DNA of 9,776 nucleotides from DASQUK01 sp046723645 (GCA_046723645.1 JBKOUY010000118.1:1-9776); one strand, 5' to 3'; shown: positions 1 to 6,371, numbered from the stretch's first letter. Notes: generated by a model from the letters alone, not told the origin. Numbers and translations are program-made.

Positions 1-4
1 GGGG

Positions 5-916
5 TCAGCGCTCGGCCAGGAAGTCGCCGACCAGGCCGTTGACGACGTCGGGGCGCTCGAGGTGCAGGAAGTGGCCGGCACCGTCGACGATCTCGGCCCG
101 CGACCCGGGAGCGGTCAGCGCCGCGGCCGCGACCTCGGCCAGGTCGGCGCCCATGCAGCCATCGGTCCGGCCGTGCAGGTACAGGGTGGGCACCGGGGGC
201 GCCCCCGCCGAGGCGTCCTGGAGCGCCTGGACGGCCGGGTCCGGGTCGACGCCGACGCCGCCGAGGGTCGCCCGGTAGTAGCCGATGGCGGCGTTCAGGT
301 TGGCGGCGTCACGCAGGGCGTCCTTGACGTGAGGCAGGTCGGCGCTGGCGTCGTAGCCCGGCGACCAGTCGGCCCACAGGCGGTCGATGAACGCCAGGTC
401 GTCCATCGGCAGCACCAGCTCGGCCAGCGGGTGCTGGAAGAAGAACATGTACCACGACCGCCGCAGCTGGTCGTAGGTGAGGAAGCCGCTGGTGATCGCA
501 GCCGGCGGCGGCACGGCCAGGGTCACGACCCGCCGCCACGGCGTGGTGTGGTGCGCCGCCGCATACGCCGCGAACGCGCCCCAGTCGTGCCCGATGAGGA
601 CCGCGTCGTCGCCGCCCCCCAGGGCCTCGTGCAGCGCGCAGGCGTCCAGGCCGAGCACGGCCGACTGGTAGCGGCCGTCGGAGGGTACCGTCGTTGGTGC
701 GTAGCCCCGAAGCCAGGGGGCTACCGCCCGGTAGCCGCTGCCGGCGAGGAAGGGGAGCATGTGCCGCCACGTCCACGCCGAATCGGGGAAACCATGGAGG
801 CACAACGCGAGCGGCGCGGCGGGATCGCCGGCCGCGAGGTATGCGAACGTGAGGCCGTTCGCCTCGACATCGTGCTGCGTGATGCCGTTGACGTCCGACC
901 CTCCGGGACCGCTCAT
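5..916 (-). CDS. alpha/beta hydrolase, epoxide hydrolase type
   Basis: A complete 303-residue alpha/beta-hydrolase fold protein, probably cytosolic as no signal peptide is seen. Visible motifs are the oxyanion-hole motif HGFPDSAWTW (residues 41-50), the nucleophile elbow GHDWG with Asp111, a likely acid Asp252 in HGRTD, and the catalytic His282 in GAGHFLHLERPD. An Asp nucleophile followed by Trp, plus tyrosines in the cap region (Tyr156 in WYMFFFQHP and Tyr213/214), is the pattern of epoxide hydrolases and relatives, in which Asp forms an ester intermediate that water then hydrolyses. Haloalkane or fluoroacetate dehalogenases share the Asp nucleophile, so the substrate is not settled. The ATG start is supported by a TAGCGT -10 box 8 nt upstream. 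The gene is divergent from the MBL-fold hydrolase gene. Family is confident; epoxide specificity is inference. Confidence 0.85.
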   Translation of the reverse strand: MSGPGGSDVNGITQHDVEANGLTFAYLAAGDPAAPLALCLHGFPDSAWTWRHMLPFLAGSGYRAVAPWLRGYAPTTVPSDGRYQSAVLGLDACALHEALGGGDDAVLIGHDWGAFAAYAAAHHTTPWRRVVTLAVPPPAAITSGFLTYDQLRRSWYMFFFQHPLAELVLPMDDLAFIDRLWADWSPGYDASADLPHVKDALRDAANLNAAIGYYRATLGGVGVDPDPAVQALQDASAGAPPVPTLYLHGRTDGCMGADLAEVAAAALTAPGSRAEIVDGAGHFLHLERPDVVNGLVGDFLAER

Positions 917-924
917 GATCGCGG

Positions 925-930
925 ACGCTA
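925..930 (-). promoter_or_regulatory. -10 box (TAGCGT) for the alpha/beta hydrolase gene
   Basis: Read on the minus strand, TAGCGT lies 8 nt before the ATG. This spacing puts the transcription start at or within about 2 nt of the start codon, giving a leaderless mRNA, and there is no Shine-Dalgarno sequence. The same hexamer and spacing recur at 3515-3520. No convincing -35 box is visible. Confidence 0.5.
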
Positions 931-1010
931 ACCGAGGCCGCCGGGGGTCGTCCGGAGGTCGCGCTTGGTGATTGTGGTCACACTCAGTGCTGCCGAACGG
1001 CGCGGTTCGA

Positions 1011-1016
1011 TATCGT
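1011..1016 (+). promoter_or_regulatory. possible -10 box (TATCGT) for the MBL-fold gene
   Basis: TATCGT fits TAnnnT and would give a leader of about 22 nt before the TTG start at 1045, with a GGGGA Shine-Dalgarno-like stretch at 1036-1040. A small inverted repeat (CGAAC 994-998, GTTCG 1005-1009) lies just upstream and could be chance. No good -35 box is seen. Confidence 0.3.
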
Positions 1017-1044
1017 CCCGGAACCGCCGCGAATCGGGGATCCC

Positions 1045-1887
1045 TTGCTGAACGTGTCCTTCTTCGGAGTTAGGGGTTCCACCCCGTGCCCATGCGACGA
1101 GAATCGTCGCTACGGGGGGAATACGTCCTGTGTGCTTGTGGACGCGCCCGGTCACGACCCCATCGTCCTAGACCTCGGCACCGGCCTGCGACAGCTGGGG
1201 TGCGCCCTCGCCTCCGACGGAACCTTCGAGGGGTCGGCGCTCGTCACCCACCTGCACTGGGATCACGTGCAGGGCCTGCCGTTCTTCGCCCCGATCCTGG
1301 CGCCGGGCGCCCGTCTCGACGTCTACGGTCCCCCGCAGGAGGCCGGCACGCTGGAGGAGGCGTTCCGCCAGTTCGTGCGGCCGCCGTTCTTTCCGGTCAC
1401 CGTCGAGGAGCTGTACGGGCACATCGCGTTCCACGACGTGCTCGACGCCGACATCGAGATCGACGGGGCCAAAGTGCGGGTGCGGCCCGTGCCCCACGTG
1501 GGTGCCAACAACGGCTACCGGGTGGAGATCGGCGGCGCGGTGGTCGCGTACCTGGCCGACCACCAGATGCCGCACGACGGCAGCCACCGCGTGACCGACG
1601 CCGTGCTCGAGCTGTGCGACTGCGCCGACCTGGTTATCCACGACGCCCAGTACACCCCCGAGGAGTTCACGCAGAAGTACTACTGGGGTCACTGCACGGT
1701 GGACTACGCGGTGTTCGTCGCGCACGAGGCCGGGGCCAAGCGCCTGGCACTGTTCCACCACGATCCGGCGCACGACGACGACGACGTCGACCGGCTCCTC
1801 GCCCATGCGTCGAAGGCCGCCGAGGCGACGTCGCTGGCCGAGGTCATCGCCGCGTACGAGGGCCTCACCGTCTCGTTCGGCGGCTGA
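1045..1887 (+). CDS. MBL-fold metallo-hydrolase
   Basis: A 280-residue metallo-beta-lactamase-fold hydrolase, probably cytosolic and binding two metal ions. It opens with FFGVRGSTPCP (residues 6-16), the usual N-terminus of this subgroup, which supports the TTG start directly before it. Metal ligands visible are His69, His71, Asp73 and His74 in THLHWDH, His151 in PVPHVG, Asp172-His173 in LADHQ, Asp200 in IHDAQYTPEEF, and a late histidine cluster (His216 in WGHCT; His238-His239). The acidic loop HDDDDVD follows at 243-249. Relatives are annotated as beta-lactamase-superfamily hydrolases or phosphodiesterases, and some GVRGSTP proteins are fused to signalling domains, but this one is stand-alone. 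It is not a classical beta-lactamase, and the substrate (phosphodiester is the leading guess) is unknown. It diverges from the alpha/beta hydrolase gene and is followed 65 bp later by the flavin reductase gene. Confidence 0.85.
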   Translation: MLNVSFFGVRGSTPCPCDENRRYGGNTSCVLVDAPGHDPIVLDLGTGLRQLGCALASDGTFEGSALVTHLHWDHVQGLPFFAPILAPGARLDVYGPPQEAGTLEEAFRQFVRPPFFPVTVEELYGHIAFHDVLDADIEIDGAKVRVRPVPHVGANNGYRVEIGGAVVAYLADHQMPHDGSHRVTDAVLELCDCADLVIHDAQYTPEEFTQKYYWGHCTVDYAVFVAHEAGAKRLALFHHDPAHDDDDVDRLLAHASKAAEATSLAEVIAAYEGLTVSFGG

Positions 1888-1940
1888 CCGCCGTCCGCCG
1901 GGCCGGGGCCCAGGGATCGGGCGGCGCGGGCACGGGTCGC

Positions 1941-1946
1941 TAGGGT
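1941..1946 (+). promoter_or_regulatory. -10 box (TAGGGT), leaderless promoter of the flavin reductase gene
   Basis: TAGGGT is followed by exactly 6 nt and then the GTG start at 1953, so the first transcribed base would be the start codon. No Shine-Dalgarno sequence precedes the GTG, consistent with leaderless translation. No -35 match is visible in the very GC-rich 65-bp gap. Confidence 0.5.
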
Positions 1947-1952
1947 GCCGGC

Positions 1953-2459
1953 GTGAATGCCGACCGACCGGCCCCGTCGCCCGCCTTTGACGGGGCGCGG
2001 TTCCGCCAGGTGCTCGGCCACTTCCCGACCGGCGTCACGGTGGTCACCGCCAGCACGGACGAGGGCCCGGTCGGGCTGTGCGTGGGGTCGTTCACGTCGG
2101 TGTCGCTCCATCCGCCGCTGGTGGCGTTCTGCGCCGGCTACTCGTCGACCAGCTATCCCCGGATCGAGGCCGCGGGCCACTTCTGCGTCAACATCCTGGC
2201 CGAGGACCAGGAGGAGATCGCCCGCGTTTTCGCCGACAAGGGTGACGACAAGTTCGCAGGCATCGGCTGGCGGCCGTCGGTGGTGACGCGGGCCCCGGTC
2301 ATCAGCGACGTGCTGGCGTGGATCGACTGCGAGATCGACGCCATCCACGAGGCCGGCGACCACTGGATCGTCGTGGGCCGGGTCCTCGACCTCGAGATCG
2401 GCCACGAGGGCGGCCCGCTGGTGTTCTTCCGTGGCGGGTTCGGCCGCTACAGCTCGTAA
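1953..2459 (+). CDS. flavin reductase domain protein
   Basis: A 168-residue protein of the flavin reductase-like (split-barrel, HpaC-type) family. Members bind FMN or FAD and usually supply reduced flavin to a two-component monooxygenase using NAD(P)H. Characteristic segments are FPTGVTVVTA (about 24-33), GSFTSVSLHPPLVAFC (about 45-60, the flavin-contacting stretch), FCVNILAEDQEEIARVFA (about 77-94), the acidic WIDCEID strand (about 120-126), and GDHWIVVGRV near the C-terminus. Length is typical for a stand-alone reductase. The GTG start sits 6 nt after a TAGGGT box. The LOG gene starts 14 bp after its stop, so co-transcription is likely. No partner monooxygenase is adjacent; the LLM-family oxidoreductase at 3529 is nearby but on a separate promoter. 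The exact partner and whether it uses FMN, FAD or F420 cannot be read from sequence. Confidence 0.85.
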   Translation: MNADRPAPSPAFDGARFRQVLGHFPTGVTVVTASTDEGPVGLCVGSFTSVSLHPPLVAFCAGYSSTSYPRIEAAGHFCVNILAEDQEEIARVFADKGDDKFAGIGWRPSVVTRAPVISDVLAWIDCEIDAIHEAGDHWIVVGRVLDLEIGHEGGPLVFFRGGFGRYSS

Positions 2460-2473
2460 CGGCTCGTCGCGGC

Positions 2474-3100
2474 GTGGACCTCCCGCGGGTGTGCGTGTTC
2501 TGCGGGTCGAGCATCGGCGCCCGCGGCGCGTACGCAGACGCCGCCGCCTCGCTGGGCCGCGAGCTCGCGGACCGTGGCATCGGCCTGGTCTACGGCGGCG
2601 CGGGCGTGGGGCTCATGCGGGTGGTGGCGCGGGCCTGCCGGACCGCCGGGGGATCGGTCACGGGCGTGATCCCCGAGTCGCTCGTCGAGGCCGAGGTCGC
2701 GGACCGCGACGTCGACGACCTGCGGGTCGTCGGCTCGATGCACGAGCGCAAGGCCCTGATGGCCGAGCTGGCCGCCGGATTCGTGGCGCTGCCCGGGGGC
2801 TTCGGCACGTTCGAGGAGTTCTGCGAGGTCGTCACATGGAGCTAGCTCGGGCTCCACGCGCCGGCCAAGCCCTGCGCGCTGCTCGACATCAACGGCTTCT
2901 ACTCGCCGCTGCTGGAGCTGTTCGACCGGGCGGTCGACGAGGGCTTCGTGCGCCCCGAGCACCGTGGGCTGGTGCTGGCGGCGTCCGATGCGGCGGGCGT
3001 GCTCGACGTGCTGGCGGCCTGGGAACCGCCGCCGCCGACGCGCAAGTGGGTCGACGATGCAATCGCCGATGCGGCGGCGCCGGACGGCGACCCGGCCTGA
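2474..3100 (+). pseudogene. LOG family protein (TIGR00730), interrupted by an in-frame amber codon
   Basis: This encodes a Rossmann-fold LOG (lonely guy) protein, a family of nucleoside 5'-monophosphate phosphoribohydrolases that release free cytokinin-type bases. From the GTG at 2474 the frame gives VCVFCGSS (6-13), YGGAGVGLM (40-48), MHERK (89-93, Arg92 binding) and the signature PGGFGTFEE (107-115, catalytic Glu115). It then reaches TAG at 2843-2845, codon 124. The same frame continues for 84 sense codons with family-typical sequence (LGLHAPAKPC, LLDINGFYSPLL, DEGFVRPEH) to TGA at 3098-3100. Homologues have Gln at the stop position (TWxQLGLH), so one C-to-T change at 2843 (CAG to TAG) explains the break, with no frameshift. 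The gene starts 14 bp after the flavin reductase stop without a clear Shine-Dalgarno, and ends 3 bp from the converging DUF2752 gene. It could be a recent pseudogene, a sequencing or assembly error, or amber readthrough. Confidence 0.85.
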
Positions 3101-3103
3101 GGC

Positions 3104-3502
3104 TCAGCCGGATGCGAGGAACTCGAGCGGCGCGAGGGGCAGGTTGCGGGCGACGGTGAAGGCGCCGACGAGCGCCACCGCCCCGAGGCTGGCCCAACGC
3201 GGGACGAGCAACGTGCGGGCCGGGCGGCCCACGAGGGGCAGGAGCCAGAGCGCCAGGACCACACCGAGGACCGCGAGGAAACCCGGCAGGAGCAGGTTGT
3301 GGTCCAGCGCCCGCCCTAGGTGGCCCCGCAGGAGGTCGTGCGTGCCCCGTAGGCCCCCGCAGGCCGGGCAGTCGATGCCGAACAGCGCACGACTCGGGCA
3401 CACGGGGTAGACCGCGTGGCGCGACGGGTCGACAAGACCGACGAGCGCGGTGGCCCCGGCGACGGCGGCGAGGGTCGCCCAGCGCGCGTGTCCACCGTGC
3501 AT
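3104..3502 (-). CDS. DUF2752 small membrane protein
   Basis: A 132-residue integral membrane protein matching DUF2752, a family of unknown function. Predicted hydrophobic segments are at about 8-24, 70-90 and 104-118. Between the first two lies the family hallmark CPSRALFGIDCPACGG (Cys35, Cys45, Cys48), followed by RGTHDLLRGHLGRALDHN (about 52-69), matching the usual conserved 'tRa...l..gdl..Al..N' pattern. The CxxC with a third upstream Cys could bind metal or be redox-active, but this is unproven. The frame is open further upstream, to 3634, but that extension is low-complexity Arg/Pro sequence overlapping the divergent gene. The ATG at 3500-3502 sits 8 nt after a TACTTT -10 box and is the better start. 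It converges on the LOG gene with a 3-bp gap and is divergent from the F420 oxidoreductase with a 26-bp gap. Confidence 0.8.
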   Translation of the reverse strand: MHGGHARWATLAAVAGATALVGLVDPSRHAVYPVCPSRALFGIDCPACGGLRGTHDLLRGHLGRALDHNLLLPGFLAVLGVVLALWLLPLVGRPARTLLVPRWASLGAVALVGAFTVARNLPLAPLEFLASG

Positions 3503-3510
3503 CGACGGCC

Positions 3511-3520
3511 AAAGTAGCGT
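3511..3520. promoter_or_regulatory. overlapping divergent -10 boxes (bidirectional promoter)
   Basis: The 10 bp AAAGTAGCGT hold a plus-strand -10 box TAGCGT (3515-3520) and a minus-strand -10 box TACTTT (complement of 3511-3516), sharing the central TA at 3515-3516. Each box is exactly 8 nt from an ATG: 3529 on plus (F420 oxidoreductase) and 3502 on minus (DUF2752). Neither gene has a Shine-Dalgarno, so both transcripts would be leaderless or nearly so. No -35 box is clear on either side. Confidence 0.55.
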
Positions 3521-3528
3521 CGGCGCCC

Positions 3529-4413
3529 ATGGACGTCGGGCGCGTCGGGATCTGGACCGCCCAGCTCGACCTGCAGCCGGCGGCGCGGGCCCGCGAGGCG
3601 GCTGCGGAGCTCGACGAGCTGGGCTTCGGTGCACTGTGGATACCCGAGGCCGTCGGGCGCGAGCCGATCTCCCACGCCGCGGTGCTGCTCGACGCCACGG
3701 AGCGCATGGTCGTCGCCTCGGGCGTGGCCGTCATCTTCAGCCGCCTGCCCGGCGTCGCCGCGGCCGCCCAGCGGCTGCTGGCCGACGACTCGGGCGGGCG
3801 GTTCCTGCTCGGGCTCGGGGTCAGCCACGCTCCCATGGTCGAGGGGATGCTCGGCCAGGCCTGGGACAAGCCCGTGAAGCGCATGCGCGACTACCTCGAC
3901 GCCATGGACGACGCGTTCACGGTCTCGCCGGCGCCGGCCGACGACCCGCCCCGGGTCCTCGCCGCGCTCGGCCCGCGCATGCTCGAGCTGGCGGCGACCC
4001 GGGCGTGGGGAGCGCACACCTACTTCGTCCCCGTAGAGCACACCGCCGAGGCGCGCGGGCTCCTCGGGGACGGGCCGATGCTGCTCGTCGAGCAGGCGGT
4101 GGTGCTGGCCAGCGACCCCGACGTCGCGCGCAACACGGGCCGCAAGCACATGTCCATCTACCTCACGCTGCCGAACTACGTGAACAACCTCCGGCGGCTG
4201 GGATGGGGCGACGACGACCTCGCCGGAGGGGGCAGCGACGCGCTGGTCGACGCCCTGGTGGCGTGGGGCGACACCGACGCCGTCGTCGCCCGGGTGGCCG
4301 CCCACCACGACGCCGGGGCCGACCACGTGTGCGTCCAGGTCATCGGGCCGGACGCCACCGCCCTGCCGCTCGACGGGTGGCGGGAGCTGGCGCCGGCCCT
4401 CCTCACGCGCTGA
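3529..4413 (+). CDS. LLM class F420-dependent oxidoreductase (TIGR03620-like)
   Basis: A 294-residue TIM-barrel protein of the bacterial luciferase-like superfamily. The layout matches the F420-dependent subgroup TIGR03620, common in mycobacteria and other actinobacteria: GRVGIWT at the N-terminus (4-10), ELDELGFGALWIPEAVGREP (about 27-46, the conserved 'GF..lW.pE' element), VVASGVAVIFSR (about 64-75), DDSGGRFLLGLGVSHAPMVEG (about 86-106, the 'GRf.lGlGvsH' motif), then KPVKRMRDYLDAMD, TYFVPVEHT and TLPNYVNNLRRLGW towards the C-terminus. Members transfer hydride between reduced F420 and an organic substrate, which cannot be predicted here. The ATG lies 8 nt after a TAGCGT -10 box with no Shine-Dalgarno. 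It is divergent from the DUF2752 gene, and the exporter operon begins 89 bp downstream on its own promoter. FMN use instead of F420 is possible but less likely. Confidence 0.85.
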   Translation: MDVGRVGIWTAQLDLQPAARAREAAAELDELGFGALWIPEAVGREPISHAAVLLDATERMVVASGVAVIFSRLPGVAAAAQRLLADDSGGRFLLGLGVSHAPMVEGMLGQAWDKPVKRMRDYLDAMDDAFTVSPAPADDPPRVLAALGPRMLELAATRAWGAHTYFVPVEHTAEARGLLGDGPMLLVEQAVVLASDPDVARNTGRKHMSIYLTLPNYVNNLRRLGWGDDDLAGGGSDALVDALVAWGDTDAVVARVAAHHDAGADHVCVQVIGPDATALPLDGWRELAPALLTR

Positions 4414-4426
4414 CGGGGGCGGGGCG

Positions 4427-4455
4427 GCCGGCCCGAAATGGCATTGTCGGCCGGC
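4427..4455 (+). terminator. weak stem-loop after the F420 oxidoreductase gene
   Basis: GCCGGCC (4427-4433) and GGCCGGC (4449-4455) can form a 7-bp GC-only stem with a 15-nt loop, starting 13 bp after the stop codon. There is no T-tract, and such repeats are easily met by chance at this GC content, so termination here is only a suggestion. Confidence 0.2.
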
Positions 4456-4474
4456 GGCCACTCCTCGGTAGCGT
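4444..4474 (+). promoter_or_regulatory. candidate promoter of the ABC exporter operon
   Basis: A -35-like TTGTCG (4444-4449) and a -10 box TAGCGT (4469-4474) are 19 bp apart, slightly long. The predicted transcription start, about 4481, gives a leader of roughly 22 nt before the ATG at 4503. The last T of the -10 box is the first base of the 16-bp palindrome at 4474-4489. Confidence 0.45.
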
Positions 4475-4489
4475 TGACCCGCGGGTCAA
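4474..4489. promoter_or_regulatory. 16-bp perfect palindrome, candidate operator
   Basis: TTGACCCGCGGGTCAA is a perfect inverted repeat with 8-bp half-sites TTGACCCG and no spacer. It begins on the last base of the -10 box and covers the predicted transcription start, where a dimeric repressor (for example of the TetR or MarR families) would block initiation. AT-containing ends on both half-sites make it less likely to be simple GC-palindrome noise. No regulator gene is adjacent, so the binding protein is unknown. Confidence 0.55.
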
Positions 4490-4502
4490 GGCCGAGGGGA
4501 AG

Positions 4503-6371
4503 ATGGCGCACGGGGCTCAGTTGGCGAAGAGGGAGAGCAGGAGCGGCAGCCGGAGGGGCTGGCGCCTGATCCTGCAGTCGGTCCGGGCCCGGCGGACCGG
4601 GCTGATCCTCGGCGTCGCGACGGGCCTGGCCTGGACGGCCGCCAAGGTGTCCACCGGGCTGATCGTGAAGACCGCGGTCGATCGGGGCATCGAGTCCAAC
4701 GACATGGCCGCACTGGTGCACTGGTCGGTGGCGCTGGGGATCGTCGCCGTGTTCTCCGCCACCTTCACCGGCCTCCGCCGCTACATGGCGTTCCGCGAGG
4801 CGCGCTGGATCGAGGCCGACCTGAGGGACCGGCTCTTCGCACACCTGCAGCGGCTCCACTTCGCGTTCCACGACCGGTCCCAGACCGGCCAGCTCATGAG
4901 CCGGGCCAACACCGACCTGCAGCAGGTCCAGGCGTTCGTCGTGATGATCCCGCTCACGATCTCCAACGCCGTGACCGTGCTGGCCGTCACCGTCATCCTC
5001 GCCCTCATCGATCCCGTGCTGACGGTCCTGGCGCTTGGCTCGCTGCCGTTCATGAACGTGCTCGCCACGCGCTTCTCCCGGCGCCTCTACCCCAGCGTCA
5101 TGGGGATCCAGCGGGAGTCCGCCGAGCTTGCGGCCGTGGTGGAGGAGTCGGTCGCGGGCGTGCGGGTGATCAAGGGGCTGGGCGCCGAAGGCGTGCAGGC
5201 GGGGCGGCTCAAGCGCGAGGCCGAGGACGTCTACGACGAGTCGATGGCCGCGGCGCGCACGCGGGCCAGGTTCCTGCCCGCGCTCGAACTGCTCCCCAAC
5301 ATCGGCCTGATCGCCGTGCTCGGCTACGGCGGCCACCAGGTGCTCAACGGCAGCCTGAGCCTCGGCTCGCTGATCGCGTTCAACGTCTACATCGCCATGC
5401 TCGTGTGGCCGCTGCGCATGCTGGGCATGATCGTCGCCCAGGCGCAGCGGGCGGTCGTGTCGGCCGAGCGGGTCGACGAGGTGTTGGCCACGGCCCCCCT
5501 GGTGGCGGACTCGCCGCGCCCGGTGGCGCTGCCGGCCGGCAACGGCCGTCCGGGACCAGGGGGGTTCGTCGGGGGCGCCGTCACGTTCGAGGACGTCCGC
5601 TTCTCCTACGCAGGACGAACCCCGATCCTCGACGGCTTCGACCTGCGCGTGACGCCGGGCGAGTCGGTGGCGCTCGTGGGGGCGACCGGGTCGGGCAAGA
5701 CCACAGTCGCGCGGCTCATTCCCCGCTTCTACGACGTCGAGTCCGGGCGCATCACCCTCGACGGCGTCGACGTGCGGGCGCTGCGGCTGCGCGACCTGCG
5801 CCGGGCCATCGGCATCGTGTTCGAGGACACCTTCCTGTTCAGCGACACCATCGCCGCGAACATCGCCTTCGCCGAACCCGACGCGCCCCACGCGGCCATC
5901 GAGCGGGCCGCCAGGCTCGCCGGGGCGCACGAGTTCATCTGTGAGCTGGGTGACGGCTATGCGACCCGCATCGGCGAGCGCGGCTACTCGCTGTCCGGCG
6001 GCCAGCGCCAGCGGATCGCCATCGCCCGCGCCATCCTCGCCGACCCCCGCGTGCTGATCCTCGACGACGCCACCTCGGCCGTCGACCCCACCAAGGAGCA
6101 CGAGATCCGCGACGCCCTGACCGACGTGATGCGCGGCCGCACGACGATCGTGATCGCCCACCGCCCCGCGACGATCGCGCTGGCCGATCGGGTGGTGCTC
6201 ATCGACGCGGGCCGGGTCGCGGCCGAGGGCACGCACGCGTCCCTCCTCGCCACCGACGCGCGCTACCGGCAGGTCCTGGCGGCGGCCGCCGCCCGGGAGT
6301 CCAGCGGCGCGGCCCCGGCCGCAGGCGGCAACGGCGACGGCGCTCGCCGAGCCGAGGAGGCGTGGCGCTGA
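4503..6371 (+). CDS. ABC exporter half-transporter, degenerate-site subunit
   Basis: A 622-residue type IV ABC exporter half: N-terminal transmembrane domain (about 1-330, six hydrophobic segments, starting near 33) then an ATP-binding domain (from about 360, FEDVRFSY). NBD motifs are Walker A GATGSGKT (Lys399), a Q-loop position carrying Glu441 (VFEDTFLF) instead of Gln, a canonical signature LSGGQ (497-501), Walker B LILDDATSAVD with Asp522 in place of the catalytic Glu, and H-loop His553. The Walker B Asp marks the subunit that supplies the non-hydrolysing site in heterodimeric exporters. The frame is open upstream to 3450, but that part is a shadow of the F420 gene. The ATG at 4503 precedes the basic MAHGAQLAKRESRSGSRR and follows GAGGGG closely; a slightly later start is possible. 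The stop overlaps the next start (TGATG). It resembles the mycobacterial Rv1273c/Rv1272c arrangement; the substrate is unknown. Confidence 0.9.
   Translation: MAHGAQLAKRESRSGSRRGWRLILQSVRARRTGLILGVATGLAWTAAKVSTGLIVKTAVDRGIESNDMAALVHWSVALGIVAVFSATFTGLRRYMAFREARWIEADLRDRLFAHLQRLHFAFHDRSQTGQLMSRANTDLQQVQAFVVMIPLTISNAVTVLAVTVILALIDPVLTVLALGSLPFMNVLATRFSRRLYPSVMGIQRESAELAAVVEESVAGVRVIKGLGAEGVQAGRLKREAEDVYDESMAAARTRARFLPALELLPNIGLIAVLGYGGHQVLNGSLSLGSLIAFNVYIAMLVWPLRMLGMIVAQAQRAVVSAERVDEVLATAPLVADSPRPVALPAGNGRPGPGGFVGGAVTFEDVRFSYAGRTPILDGFDLRVTPGESVALVGATGSGKTTVARLIPRFYDVESGRITLDGVDVRALRLRDLRRAIGIVFEDTFLFSDTIAANIAFAEPDAPHAAIERAARLAGAHEFICELGDGYATRIGERGYSLSGGQRQRIAIARAILADPRVLILDDATSAVDPTKEHEIRDALTDVMRGRTTIVIAHRPATIALADRVVLIDAGRVAAEGTHASLLATDARYRQVLAAAAARESSGAAPAAGGNGDGARRAEEAWR
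6354..6360 (+). promoter_or_regulatory. ribosome binding site of the second exporter gene
   Basis: GAGGAGG is the best Shine-Dalgarno in the operon and lies inside the end of the first exporter gene, 10 nt before the ATG at 6371. It is only 1 nt before the alternative GTG at 6362, which therefore is unlikely to be the start. The layout indicates translational coupling, giving equal amounts of both halves. Confidence 0.6.

Noticed and set aside
62..931. A 289-codon plus-strand open frame opposite the alpha/beta hydrolase gene
   Set aside because: The product is Arg/Gly/Val-rich with no motif, while the minus strand carries a complete catalytic triad in order.
971..982. TGTGGTCACA as a possible CRP-like or other operator between the divergent hydrolase genes
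   Set aside because: Only 4-bp arms (TGTG/CACA) with a non-symmetric centre and no conserved CRP half-site; too short to separate from chance.
3101..3103. Terminator between the converging LOG and DUF2752 genes
   Set aside because: Only 3 bp separate the stops, so any termination would have to occur inside the opposing gene; no stem with a T-tract is seen.
3503..3634. N-terminal extension of the DUF2752 frame to 3634
   Set aside because: The added residues are Arg/Pro-rich and overlap the divergent gene; the ATG at 3502 has a well-placed -10 box and begins just before the first membrane segment.
3450..4502. Upstream extension of the first exporter frame, which could suggest a 973-residue fusion protein
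   Set aside because: This part overlaps the F420 oxidoreductase in another frame, is Arg/Ala/Gly-rich without motifs, and would place the exporter's promoter and palindrome inside a gene.
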